A stretch of 64,000 nucleotides of DNA from Amnibacterium sp. CER49 (lineage in GTDB: Bacteria; Actinomycetota; Actinomycetes; Actinomycetales; Microbacteriaceae): NCBI RefSeq assembly GCF_029846255.1, contig NZ_JARVWQ010000001.1:1426001-1490000 (forward strand). Reading direction: 5' to 3'. The notes under the pieces are model-generated. The model was given only the letters and a program-made list of their open reading frames with translations, made no database searches and was not told the DNA's origin. Positions 17,016 through 25,060 of the stretch are shown one piece after another (the stretch's first letter is position 1; each line of letters begins with the position of its first letter). The translations under genes were made by a program, and so were the position numbers.

Positions 17016-17945
17016 ATGGGCGCCGTGCTGGGCGTGCTGACGGGGTTCGCGATCATCGCCGTCGTCATCGCCGCCGGCTACCTGCTCGGCCGCTCCGACG
17101 TGCTCGGGCCCTCGGCCCGCACGGTGCTCTCCCGCTTCGTCTTCTTCGCCGCCTCGCCCTGCCTGCTCTTCACGGTGCTCGCCAAGGCGGACCCGCACGT
17201 GCTCGTCTCGCCGCTGCTCGGGGTGTCGGCCGGCTCGGCGCTCACCGTGGTCGTCGTCACGGTGCTCGTCAGCCGTCTCGTCTGGCGCCGGCCCGTGGCC
17301 CAGACCACGGTGTCGGCGTTCGCCGCGGGCTACGTGAACGCGAACAACATCGGGCTGCCCGTGGCGATCTACGTGCTCGGGAACGCCGCGTACCCGGCGC
17401 CCGTCGTGCTGCTGCAGCTGCTCGTCTACGCCCCGACCGGGCTGCTGGTGCTCGAGCTCGCCCGCGGCGGCCGCGTGCCGTGGCGGACGGTGCTGCGCTC
17501 GTTCGGCAACCCGCTGCTGCTCGGCACCCTGCTCGGCGCGATCCTCGCGCTGACGCGGGTGCACCTGCCGCAGCCCGTGCTCGAGCCGTTCGTGCTGATC
17601 GGCGGCGCCGCGATCCCGCTGATGCTCATGGGCTTCGGGATGTCGCTGCACGGCCAGCGCGTGCTCGAGCCGGGCAGCGGGCGGCGCGACGTGCTGCTCG
17701 TCACCGCGCTGAAGCTGCTGGGCATGCCCGCGGCGGCATGGCTGCTCGGCACGTTCGTCCTGCCGCTCGACCAGCGCACCCTGCACGCGGCGGTCGTGCT
17801 CGCCGGCCTGCCGACCGCGCAGAACGTGCTCGTCTACGCGATGCGCTACGACCGCAGCGTGCTGATCGCCCGCGACACGGTGCTGCTCACGACGCTCGGG
17901 TCACTGCCGGTGCTGCTGCTCGTCGCCGTCCTCGTGCCGTCCTGA
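17016..17945 (+). CDS. AEC-family transporter (auxin efflux carrier-like)
   Basis: A 309-residue membrane protein with ten predicted helices in the usual AEC/MdcF arrangement of two five-helix repeats. Signatures are AAGYLLGRSDVLGPSARTVL, FFAASPCLLFTVLAKAD, the broken-helix AGYVNANNIGLPVAIYVLG and LPTAQNVLVYAMRYD. Bacterial members export or import small organic acids; the substrate cannot be named. ATG 17016 is used, but GTG 17025 has better spacing from the ggaagg SD. The last 45 bases overlap the convergent phosphatase gene. Confidence 0.88.
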   Translation: MGAVLGVLTGFAIIAVVIAAGYLLGRSDVLGPSARTVLSRFVFFAASPCLLFTVLAKADPHVLVSPLLGVSAGSALTVVVVTVLVSRLVWRRPVAQTTVSAFAAGYVNANNIGLPVAIYVLGNAAYPAPVVLLQLLVYAPTGLLVLELARGGRVPWRTVLRSFGNPLLLGTLLGAILALTRVHLPQPVLEPFVLIGGAAIPLMLMGFGMSLHGQRVLEPGSGRRDVLLVTALKLLGMPAAAWLLGTFVLPLDQRTLHAAVVLAGLPTAQNVLVYAMRYDRSVLIARDTVLLTTLGSLPVLLLVAVLVPS

Positions 17946-18473
17946 GCCGTCGCGGGCCGCGAGCTCGCGGCGGACGAACTCGACGATCCCGTCGGCAGCG
18001 GCCTCGACCTGCTGCAGGGTCGAGACGAACAGGTCGCGGCCGCCGTACCAGGGGTCCGCGACGTCGAGGTCGGACTCGTCGGCGACGGCGTCCGGGCCGC
18101 TCGTGGGGGGCGCCGACGGGTCGAACGAGCGCCACATGCGCACCCGGGCGGCCGTCGGGCCGTCGGCCGCCCGGGTGCGGAGCGTGCGGGCGTGGCGGGC
18201 GGTCATGGCGAGCAGCAGATCGCGGCAGCCGAGCTCGTCGGCCGTGATCCCGTGCGCCCGGTGCCGGGGCACCGGGTAGCCCGCCTCCCGCAGCACGCTC
18301 GCCGCGCGCGGGTCGATCGGGTTGCCGGACTCCTCGTCCGAGACGCCCGAGGAGTCGACCTCGACGCGGTCGCCGAGCCCCGCCGCCTCGAACCGGTCGC
18401 GGAGCACGACCTCGGCCATCGGCGACCGGCAGATGTTGCCGGTGCAGACGGTCATGACGCGGTACGGCTGCAC
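17901..18473 (-). CDS. Low-molecular-weight protein-tyrosine phosphatase
   Basis: Cytosolic phosphotyrosine phosphatase, 190 residues. The active-site P-loop CTGNICRS is at residues 10-17 (C-x5-R-S) and the general-acid loop is DPWYGG near 140. The C-terminal tail (GSGRHEDGDEQQHRQ) is longer than usual. A start at the GTG at 18473 is chosen; an ATG six codons later is possible. It begins 4 bases after the exonuclease III gene and is probably co-transcribed with it. Its 3' end runs 45 bases into the convergent AEC gene. Confidence 0.9.
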   Translation of the reverse strand: MQPYRVMTVCTGNICRSPMAEVVLRDRFEAAGLGDRVEVDSSGVSDEESGNPIDPRAASVLREAGYPVPRHRAHGITADELGCRDLLLAMTARHARTLRTRAADGPTAARVRMWRSFDPSAPPTSGPDAVADESDLDVADPWYGGRDLFVSTLQQVEAAADGIVEFVRRELAARDGSGRHEDGDEQQHRQ

Positions 18474-18477
18474 AGGA

Positions 18478-19317
18478 TCAGAAGATCATCGGTCGGTCGT
18501 CGTCGAGCGGGGAGTCCGCGTCGAGCTCGACGAGCACCGGCACGTGGTCGCTCGGTGCGTCGCCCTTGCGCTCGTTCCGCTCGATCGAGGCGCCCGTGAC
18601 CGCGCCGGCGAAGGCGGGGGAGCCGAGCACGAAGTCGATCCGCATGCCCTCGTTCCTCGGGAAACGGAGCTGCTTGTAGTCCCAGTACGTGTAGCCCTTC
18701 GGCACGAGGGGCCGGACGACGTCGCGCAGGCCGAGCGCCTCGAAGGAGCGGAACGCCTCCCGCTCCGGCTCGGAGACGTGCGTGGCGCCGTCGAAGACCC
18801 GGATGTCCCAGACGTCCTCGTCGAGCGGCGCGATGTTCCAGTCGCCCATCAGGGCGAGCAGCGTCTGCGGCTCGGCCTCGAGGCGCCGCCGGGTGTCCTC
18901 CTGCAGCCGCGCCAGCCACTCGAGCTTGTAGTCGTAGTGCGGGTGCCCGAGCTCGCGGCCGTTCGGCACGTAGAGGCTCGACAGCCGCACGCCGTCACCG
19001 ACGGTCACCGCGAGCGCCCGGGCCTCGATCGGCAGCGTGCCGTCGGGCAGGGGCTTGCCGAAGCCGGGGATGCCGGGGAAGTCACGCGTCACGTCCGCGA
19101 GGCCGATGCGGCTCGCGAACCCGACGCCGTTCCACTGGTTCAGCCCGTACGTCACGACCTCGTAGCCCGCCTGCTCGAAGGCCTCGTGCGGGAACTGGTC
19201 GTCCCGGCACTTGATCTCCTGCAGCGCGAGCACGTCGACGTCGGCCCGCTGCAGCCAGTCGACGACACGAGCGGTCCGGGCCCGGATCGAGTTCACGTTC
19301 CAGGTGGCGATGCGCAC
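18478..19317 (-). CDS. xth: Exodeoxyribonuclease III (AP endonuclease)
   Basis: Base-excision repair nuclease of the ExoIII/EEP family, 279 residues. MRIATWNVNSIRARTARV is the N-terminal asparagine motif, LALQEIKCRDDQFP has the metal-binding glutamate, and SLYVPNG is followed by the GDWNIAPLDEDVWD motif. RIDFVLGS and the C-terminal PSDHVPVLVEL carry the catalytic Asp-His. The GTG at 19317 follows a TAGCCT hexamer by 8 bases without an SD, so the message is probably leaderless. Longer upstream frames would run into pyrE on the other strand. Confidence 0.95.
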   Translation of the reverse strand: MRIATWNVNSIRARTARVVDWLQRADVDVLALQEIKCRDDQFPHEAFEQAGYEVVTYGLNQWNGVGFASRIGLADVTRDFPGIPGFGKPLPDGTLPIEARALAVTVGDGVRLSSLYVPNGRELGHPHYDYKLEWLARLQEDTRRRLEAEPQTLLALMGDWNIAPLDEDVWDIRVFDGATHVSEPEREAFRSFEALGLRDVVRPLVPKGYTYWDYKQLRFPRNEGMRIDFVLGSPAFAGAVTGASIERNERKGDAPSDHVPVLVELDADSPLDDDRPMIF

Positions 19318-19331
19318 GAGTCGCGAGGCTA
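19318..19331 (-). promoter_or_regulatory. Leaderless-type -10 (TAGCCT) for xth
   Basis: On the minus strand TAGCCT (19331-19326) precedes the GTG at 19317 by 8 bases; there is no SD. Confidence 0.55.
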
Positions 19332-19399
19332 GCGAACGCGCACTGACCGGGGAGCCAGGAGGCTGACGGGCGCCCGCCGGCCGCGTCCGGCGTCGTCCG

Positions 19400-19411
19400 T
19401 AGCATGGGGGC
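19400..19411 (+). promoter_or_regulatory. Leaderless-type -10 (TAGCAT) for pyrE
   Basis: TAGCAT at 19400-19405, 6 bases, then GTG 19412. It is divergent from the xth promoter 70 bases away. Confidence 0.55.
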
Positions 19412-19963
19412 GTGCCGAGCGACCGCGAGCAGCTGATCGACTTCATCCGCTCCGAGGCGGTGTTCCACGGCGACTTCACCCTGACCTCGGGCAAGAAGGC
19501 GTCGTTCTACGTGGACCTGCGCCGCGTGAGCCTCGACCACCGCGTCGCCCCGCTCATCGGCCGGGTGATGCTCGACCTCGTCGCGGGCGTGCCGGATGTC
19601 GCGGCGGTCGGCGGCCTCACGATGGGCGCGGATCCCATCGCGTCCGCGATCCTGCACCAGGGCGTCGCCCGCGGCGCCGCTCTCGACGCCTTCGTCGTGC
19701 GCAAGGAGCCGAAGGACCACGGTCGCGGACGCCAGGTCGAGGGCCCCGACGTGCGCGGCAAGCGCGTGATCGTGGTCGAGGACACCTCGACCACCGGCGG
19801 CTCGCCGCTCAAGGCCATCGAGGCGCTCGAGCGCGAGGGCGCCGAGATCGCGGCCGTCGCGGTCGTCGTCGACCGGTCGACCGGCGCGCGCGAGGTGATC
19901 GAGCAGGCCGGCTACCGCTACCTCGCAGCGCTCGACCTCGCCGACCTCGGCCTCGAGGGGTGA
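19412..19963 (+). CDS. pyrE: Orotate phosphoribosyltransferase
   Basis: Converts orotate and PRPP into OMP in pyrimidine synthesis, 183 residues. The PRPP-binding loop VIVVEDTSTTGGS (about 112-124) and the flexible-loop KEPKDHGRGRQVEG (about 94-107) are characteristic. FHGDFTLTSGKKASFYVDLR is the N-terminal substrate segment. The GTG start follows a leaderless-type hexamer. It overlaps the asparaginase gene by four bases (GTGA), so the two are co-expressed. The rest of the pyr operon is not in this window. Confidence 0.95.
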   Translation: MPSDREQLIDFIRSEAVFHGDFTLTSGKKASFYVDLRRVSLDHRVAPLIGRVMLDLVAGVPDVAAVGGLTMGADPIASAILHQGVARGAALDAFVVRKEPKDHGRGRQVEGPDVRGKRVIVVEDTSTTGGSPLKAIEALEREGAEIAAVAVVVDRSTGAREVIEQAGYRYLAALDLADLGLEG

Positions 19964-20913
19964 CCCGCCCCCTCGACGCGGGGGCGTCGGCACCGCTCGC
20001 CCTGGTGACGCGGAGCGGCTTCCCCGAGTCGGTGCACGTCGGCGCGGCCGTCGTGCAGGACGCCGACGGCCGCGAGCTGCGCCGCGTCGGCGACCCGGAG
20101 CGGCTCGTCTACCCGCGGAGCGCGCTGAAGCCGTTCCAGACCGTGGCCGCGCTCCGGGCCGGGGCGCGGTTCGCCGACGCCCAGGCGGTGGTCGTCACCT
20201 CGAGCCACGGGGGCACCCCCATGCACGTCGACCTCGTGCGGCAGGTGCTCGCCGATGCGGGGCTCGACGAGTCGGCGCTGCAGACGCCCGAGGCGTGGCC
20301 GTCGTCGACCGAGGCCGCCCGGGACCGCGTGCGGCAGGGCCTCGGCCCCGCCCGCATCGTCATGAACTGCTCCGGCAACCACGCCGGGATGCTCGCCGGC
20401 AGCGTCGCGGCGGGCTGGTCCGTGCACGACTACCTCGACCCGGGGCACCCGATCCACGCGCTCGCGGGCGACGTGATCGCGGAGCACGGCGGGGTGGGCC
20501 CCGCGCATCGGGGCGTCGACGGCTGCGGCGGCCCGGTGTGGGCGATCCCGCTCACGGCGCTCGCGGCGGGGTACCGGCGCCTCTTCGCCCGCGAGCGGGC
20601 GCTCGCCGCGGCGATCCGTGCGCATCCCGACGTGATCGAGGGGCGCGGGACCCCGACGAGCCGGGCGATCGCCGCGGTCGGCGTCGTCGCGAAGTCGGGG
20701 GCCGAGGGCGTCTTCGCCGCCGTCGCTCCGGACGGGACGACCGCGGCCGTCAAGGTGCTCGACGGCTCCGGGCGCGCGCCCGCCGCGATCGCCGTCGCGC
20801 TGCTCGCCGCCGTGGGCGCGATCGACCGCGACGACGCCGACGCGTACCTCGACGACCGGGCACTCGTCGTCGAGGGCGGCGGGCGTGCCGTGGGCAGGAT
20901 CCAGGTCCTCTAG
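19960..20913 (+). CDS. L-asparaginase of the AnsII (rhizobial) type
   Basis: Predicted asparaginase of the AsnII family, distinct from the E. coli AnsA/B fold, 317 residues. The hallmark motifs are YPRSALKPFQTVAAL (with the S-x-x-K pair of the serine-hydrolase-like site), TSSHGGTPMHV, NCSGNHAGMLA and VDGCGGPVWAIPL. It would release aspartate and ammonia in the cytosol; no signal peptide is present. It is translationally coupled to pyrE, and aspartate is the pyrimidine precursor, which makes a supply role possible. That link is inference. Confidence 0.85.
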   Translation: MTRPLDAGASAPLALVTRSGFPESVHVGAAVVQDADGRELRRVGDPERLVYPRSALKPFQTVAALRAGARFADAQAVVVTSSHGGTPMHVDLVRQVLADAGLDESALQTPEAWPSSTEAARDRVRQGLGPARIVMNCSGNHAGMLAGSVAAGWSVHDYLDPGHPIHALAGDVIAEHGGVGPAHRGVDGCGGPVWAIPLTALAAGYRRLFARERALAAAIRAHPDVIEGRGTPTSRAIAAVGVVAKSGAEGVFAAVAPDGTTAAVKVLDGSGRAPAAIAVALLAAVGAIDRDDADAYLDDRALVVEGGGRAVGRIQVL

Positions 20914-20926
20914 GCCCTCGGCCGGT

Positions 20927-22195
20927 TCAGGCCTCCTCGACGGGTCCGCGCGGCAGGGCGCGGACCGCCGGCACGGCGAGCACGCACGCCGCTGCCGCGA
21001 CCCCGGCGACCGACATCGCCACGAGCGCGGGCCGCAGCCCGAGCAGCGCGGCGAGGCCGCCGCCGAGCACGTTCCCGACCGGGATGAGCCCTGTGCTCGT
21101 GAGGTAGTCGTAGCTGGACACCCGCGACAGCGCCTGCGGCGGCACGTGCTCCTGCAGGCTCGTCTCCCACAGGGTGAAGCAGCCCGTCACGCAGATCCCG
21201 GCGAGCAGCTCGAGCGCCGCGACGACCGGGACGCCGAGGCCGCTGCCGATGACGGCCGCCTGCGTCGAGGCGCCGAGCAGCGCCAGGGCGCCGATGCGCA
21301 GCGCCCTGGGGGGTCGCCAGCGGAGCAGGACCAGGTCGCCGATCAGCGAGCCGATCCCGAACGCGCTCGTGATGACCGCCCACCCGGCGGCGCCGCCGAA
21401 GTCGCGCTCCGCGAGCACCGGCCCGAGCACGAAGATCGAGGGCAGCACGAGCACCGAGTAGGCGCTCCAGCCGGCGAGGAACGCGAGCACCCAGGGTCGG
21501 GTGCGCACCTCCCGCCAGCCGCCGCGGAGCCCTTCCAGGAACCCCGGCGCCTGCTCCGACGATGCGGCCACCGCGGCGGGACGGAGCCGCGACACCGCGG
21601 CGACCATGACCGCGAAGGTGACGGCGTCGAACGCGAAGCCGGCGCCGGGCCCCGCGAGGGCGACGAGCAGGCCCCCGACCGCGGGTCCGGCGATCGAGCC
21701 GACGGAGTAGGTGGTGCCGCGCAGCGCGTTCGCGCTCTGCAGGTTCCGGGGCGCCACGACCGCGGGGACCAGGCCCGTCATCGCGGGGGAGGCGAACGCG
21801 TCGGCCGCCCCGTAGACCGCGGCGAGCACGACGAGCTCCGGCACGACGGCGACGTGGGTGAGCAGCAGCACCGCGCCCACGGCCTGCACGAGGCAGCGGA
21901 CCGTGTCGGTGGTGACGAGGATCCGCTTGCGGTCGAACCGGTCGGCCCAGACGCCGGCGGGCAGGGCGAGCAGCACGAACGGCACGAACTGCGAGACCGA
22001 CACCGCGGCGACCTCACCCACCCCGCCGCCGACGGCGAGCACGGCGAACGGGAGCACGAGCATCGTGACGCGGTCGCCGAAGATCGACAGGGCGAGGCCC
22101 GTGAAGAGCAGCCGGAACTGCGGCTCCTCGCGCAGCGCCACGGGCAGGCGCAGCCGCCGCCCGGCGGGCGCGGGCGGGAGCGGCGGGAGGCTCAC
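20927..22195 (-). CDS. MFS transporter (MFS_3 type)
   Basis: A 422-residue 12-helix major facilitator. It has FRLLFTGLALSIFGDRVTMLVLPFAV at the first helix and ADRFDRKRILVTTDTVRCL in the 2-3 loop, both typical of multidrug or siderophore exporters. Membership of MFS_3 is shared with the transporter at 11042, but the two differ in sequence. The GTG start overlaps the HAD gene stop (GTGA), giving a two-gene operon read from the promoter at 22997. Substrate not deducible. Confidence 0.88.
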   Translation of the reverse strand: MSLPPLPPAPAGRRLRLPVALREEPQFRLLFTGLALSIFGDRVTMLVLPFAVLAVGGGVGEVAAVSVSQFVPFVLLALPAGVWADRFDRKRILVTTDTVRCLVQAVGAVLLLTHVAVVPELVVLAAVYGAADAFASPAMTGLVPAVVAPRNLQSANALRGTTYSVGSIAGPAVGGLLVALAGPGAGFAFDAVTFAVMVAAVSRLRPAAVAASSEQAPGFLEGLRGGWREVRTRPWVLAFLAGWSAYSVLVLPSIFVLGPVLAERDFGGAAGWAVITSAFGIGSLIGDLVLLRWRPPRALRIGALALLGASTQAAVIGSGLGVPVVAALELLAGICVTGCFTLWETSLQEHVPPQALSRVSSYDYLTSTGLIPVGNVLGGGLAALLGLRPALVAMSVAGVAAAACVLAVPAVRALPRGPVEEA

Positions 22196-22983
22196 CGGTC
22201 CGGCACGGGATCGACGAGGTCGGCGACCGAGTCGAGCACCTCGTCGGGGCGGAACGGGTAGCGCTCGATCGACGACCTGCTGCTGATGCCGGTCATCACG
22301 AGGATCGTGTGCAGCCCCGCCTCGATGCCCGCCTGGATGTCGGTGTCCATGCGGTCGCCGACCATCGCGGTGTTCTCGCTGTGCGCGCCGATGCGGTTCA
22401 TCGCGCTGCGGAACATCATCGGGTTCGGTTTGCCGACGACGTACGGCTCACGGCCCGTCGCGCGGGTGATCATCGCGGCGACCGCCCCCGTCGCGGGCAG
22501 CGGACCCTCGGGGCTCGGACCGGTCGCATCCGGGTTCGTCGCGATGAACCGGGCGCCGCGATCGATCAGCCGGATCGCCTTCGTGATCGCCTCAAACGAG
22601 TAGGTGCGGGTCTCGCCGAGCACGACGAAGTCCGGAGCCGTCTCGGTCATGATGAAGCCGGCCTCGTGCAGCGCCGTCGTGATGCCCGCTTCGCCGATCA
22701 CGAACGCGCTGCCGCCGGGGATCTGCGCCTTGAGGAAGTCGGCGGTCGCGAGCGCCGAGGTCCAGAGCGACTCCTCCGGCACCGAGAGCCCCGACGCCTT
22801 CAGCCGCGCGGCGAGGTCCCGGGGCGTGAAGATCGAGTTGTTCGTGAGCACGAGGAACCGCTTGCCCTGCCGCGTCCACTGGTCGATCAGCTCGGGTGCG
22901 CCCGGCACGGCCTGGTTCTCGTGCACGAGCACGCCGTCCATGTCGGTCAGCCAGCAGTCGATGTCGTCGCGCCGCACGGTCAC
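22192..22983 (-). CDS. HAD-IIA phosphatase (NagD-like)
   Basis: A 263-residue sugar- or nucleotide-phosphatase-like HAD enzyme with a C2 cap. Motif I is WLTDMDGVLV (nucleophile Asp in DMDG, about 14-17), motif II is FLVLTNNS, motif III is VVGKPNPMMF and motif IV is MVGDRMDTDIQAG. The cap domain contains ATNPDATGPSPEGPLPATGA, diagnostic for NagD/p-nitrophenylphosphatase members. The GTG at 22983 follows TAGCGT by 8 bases. It is co-transcribed with an MFS exporter downstream. Confidence 0.9.
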   Translation of the reverse strand: MTVRRDDIDCWLTDMDGVLVHENQAVPGAPELIDQWTRQGKRFLVLTNNSIFTPRDLAARLKASGLSVPEESLWTSALATADFLKAQIPGGSAFVIGEAGITTALHEAGFIMTETAPDFVVLGETRTYSFEAITKAIRLIDRGARFIATNPDATGPSPEGPLPATGAVAAMITRATGREPYVVGKPNPMMFRSAMNRIGAHSENTAMVGDRMDTDIQAGIEAGLHTILVMTGISSRSSIERYPFRPDEVLDSVADLVDPVPDR

Positions 22984-22997
22984 GGCTGTCGACGCTA
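22984..22997 (-). promoter_or_regulatory. Leaderless-type -10 (TAGCGT) for the HAD-MFS operon
   Basis: On the minus strand TAGCGT (22997-22992) lies 8 bases before GTG 22983, without an SD. Confidence 0.5.
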
Positions 22998-23066
22998 GCG
23001 GGACGGGCAGGCCGATGTGCCAGCAGGGGGCGATGGGCGCGCTCGCCGGCCATCCGCAGTCCGCGA

Positions 23067-23185
23067 TGCTCGTCCCAGCACTCGTACTGCGGCACCCTGC
23101 TCGAATCGGGGGTGCGCATCCACCGCTACCCCGGGCCGGCGATCCTGCACGCGAAGCAGGTCACCGTTGACGACCTCGCCACGGC
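23067..23185 (+). pseudogene. Remnant of a cardiolipin synthase / phospholipase D gene
   Basis: Frame 3 of this gap reads SYCGTLLESGVRIHRYPGP, then HAKQVTVDD. This matches the end of the cardiolipin synthase catalytic domain, where a YxxLLxAGVRI-x-YP stretch precedes the second HKD motif (H-x-K-x4-D). The histidine codon is at 23148 and the aspartate at 23169. The continuation (normally a GSSNMD-like segment) breaks down at LATAHLG, just where the methyltransferase stop lies. No upstream part of the gene remains in this frame, and a match may continue in another frame before 23067. It is too short to function. Confidence 0.6.
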
Positions 23186-24034
23186 TCACCTCGGCGCTGC
23201 GGTGACCGCGACCTGCCCGAGCCGCTCCGCCATCACGGCCACGGCGTCGGCGCTCTCGTCCACGAGCACGAACCGGCGGCCGAGCGCTGCCGCGGCGGCG
23301 CCGGTGGTGCCGCTGCCGGCGAAGGGGTCGAGCACCCAGTCGCCGGGCTCCGACGAGGCCGCGACGATGCGGCGCAGGATCCCGAGCGGCTTCTGCGTCG
23401 GGTAGCCGGTCTTCTCGGCGCCGGTCGGCGAGACGATGGTGTGCCACCAGACGTCGGTGGGCAGCTTGCCGCGGGCGGCCCGCTCGGGCGTCTGCAGGCC
23501 GGGCGCCATGTACGGCTCGCGGTCGACCGCAGCGGCGTCGAAGTGGTACCGCTCCGGGTCCTTCACGTAGACGAGGATCGTGTCGTGCTTCGGCGGCCAC
23601 CGCCGCGTGGTGCGGGCGCCGTAGTCGTAGGCCCAGACGATCTCGTTCAGGAACGAGTCGCGGCCGAAGAGCGCGTCGAGCAGCACCTTCGCGTAGTGCG
23701 CCTCGCGGTAGTCGAGGTGCAGGTAGAGGGTGCCGCGGGCGTCGAGCAGCCGGTGGACCTGCTCGAGGCGCGGCTCGAGGAAGCCCCAGTAGTCGGCGAA
23801 CCGGTCGTCGAAGGCGGCGGCGAGCGTGCGGACGCGCTCGTACGCCGTGCCGCCGAAACCCGCGGTCCCGCCGTCGGAGCGGGTGCTCGTCACCCGGTGC
23901 CGCTCGCGCCGGACGCCGGTGTTGAACGGCGGATCGAGGTACGCGAGCCGGAACGAGGCGTCGGGCAGGGCGGTGAGCACGGGCAGGTTGTCGCCGTGCA
24001 CGACGAGGTCCGGGCCGTTCGGCGACCAGTGCAT
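23186..24034 (-). CDS. Orphan site-specific DNA methyltransferase
   Basis: A 282-residue S-adenosylmethionine-dependent DNA amino-methyltransferase. The catalytic motif LDPPFNTG (about 33-40) precedes the SAM-binding DPFAGSGTTG (about 245-254), the order of beta-class N6-adenine/N4-cytosine enzymes. DYREAHYAKVLLDALFGRDSFLNEI and YPTQKPLGIL are further family segments. No restriction gene adjoins it. Its ATG shares a base with the stop of the quinone oxidoreductase (TGATG), an odd partner. The recognition site is unknown. It could be a housekeeping regulator methylase or the residue of a lost system. Confidence 0.85.
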   Translation of the reverse strand: MHWSPNGPDLVVHGDNLPVLTALPDASFRLAYLDPPFNTGVRRERHRVTSTRSDGGTAGFGGTAYERVRTLAAAFDDRFADYWGFLEPRLEQVHRLLDARGTLYLHLDYREAHYAKVLLDALFGRDSFLNEIVWAYDYGARTTRRWPPKHDTILVYVKDPERYHFDAAAVDREPYMAPGLQTPERAARGKLPTDVWWHTIVSPTGAEKTGYPTQKPLGILRRIVAASSEPGDWVLDPFAGSGTTGAAAAALGRRFVLVDESADAVAVMAERLGQVAVTAAPR

Positions 24035-25008
24035 CAGCCCTCGAGCAGCACCTTGCCGGTCGTGCGCCGGCCCTCGAGGGCGCGGTGCGCCTCGCCGGCG
24101 TCGGGCAGCACGAACGTCGCGCCGACACGGACGTCGAGCCGGCCCTCCGTCACCGCGCCGAACAGCTCGCGGTAGCGCCAGGCACGCTCCTCCGGCGTCT
24201 GCAGGAAGTCGCCCATGGTCGGCCGCGTGAGCACGAGCGAGCCGCCGCGCATGAGCCGCGTCGGATCGATGGGGGGCACCGGGCCGGACGCGGCGCCGAA
24301 CAGCGCGAGGAGCCCCCGCGGGCGGAGGCTCGCGAGGGACCCGTCGACGGTCGTGGCACCGACGCCGTCGTAGACGACGTCGACCCCGTTGCCGCCGTTC
24401 AGCGACCGGACCCGGTCCGCGAAGCCGTCGTACTCGACCACCGCGTCCGCGCCGGCCGCCTGCGCGAGGTCGCGCTTGGCGTCGCTGCCGACCGTGGTGA
24501 ACACGATCGCGCCGCGAGCCTTCGCGAGCTGGATGAGCAGCAGCCCGACGCCGCCCGCGCCGGCGTGCACGAGCAGGGTGGTACCCGCCTCGACGGGGTG
24601 CACGGACGTGAGGAGGTAGTGCGCGGTGAGGCCCTGCAGCGGCAGGGCGGCGGCGGTCTCGTCGTCGACGCCGTCCGGCACGTGCGCGGCGGCCGCCGCC
24701 GGCACGATCGCGAAGCGGGCGTAGGTCTCGCGGCCCTCGGCGGTCGCGACGCGGTCGCCGACGGCGAAGCCCGCCACGCCGGGGCCGACGGCGGCGACGC
24801 GGCCCGCGCCCTCGGTGCCCGGCACGTGCGGGAACGCCACCGGGTAGGTGCCGGTGCGGCGGTACACGTCGACGAAGTTCACGCCGGTCGCCGCGAGCTC
24901 GACGAGCAGCTCCCCCTCGCCGGGTTCCGGCACGTCGCGCTCGGCGACCTCGAGCACCTCGGGTCCACCCGCCCGCGACGCCTGCACCACCTGCATCCGC
25001 TCCGCCAT
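24034..25008 (-). CDS. qor: NADPH:quinone oxidoreductase (MDR family)
   Basis: Zinc-free medium-chain reductase, 324 residues, of the QorA/zeta-crystallin type, reducing quinones or enones with NADPH. ATGVNFVDVYRRTGTYP is the diagnostic substrate-side segment, PGTEGAGRVAAVGPGV follows, and the nucleotide-binding loop is HAGAGGVGLLLIQLAKARGA. No zinc ligands are present. The ATG at 25008 has gggagg close by. The methyltransferase gene is coupled to its 3' end. Confidence 0.92.
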   Translation of the reverse strand: MAERMQVVQASRAGGPEVLEVAERDVPEPGEGELLVELAATGVNFVDVYRRTGTYPVAFPHVPGTEGAGRVAAVGPGVAGFAVGDRVATAEGRETYARFAIVPAAAAAHVPDGVDDETAAALPLQGLTAHYLLTSVHPVEAGTTLLVHAGAGGVGLLLIQLAKARGAIVFTTVGSDAKRDLAQAAGADAVVEYDGFADRVRSLNGGNGVDVVYDGVGATTVDGSLASLRPRGLLALFGAASGPVPPIDPTRLMRGGSLVLTRPTMGDFLQTPEERAWRYRELFGAVTEGRLDVRVGATFVLPDAGEAHRALEGRRTTGKVLLEG

Positions 25009-25048
25009 GCCTCCCAGTCTGGCGCGGCTCCGGCCGGGGCCCGACGCC

Positions 25049-25060
25049 TAGCATCGGCCG
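25049..25060 (+). promoter_or_regulatory. Leaderless-type -10 (TAGCAT) for the HAD gene
   Basis: TAGCAT 25049-25054, six bases, then GTG 25061; no SD. Confidence 0.55.

Noticed and set aside
16498-17068. Larger reverse-strand frames over the AEC start
   Set aside because: Arg/Pro-rich with no coherent protein beyond the two parts assigned to the frameshifted gene.
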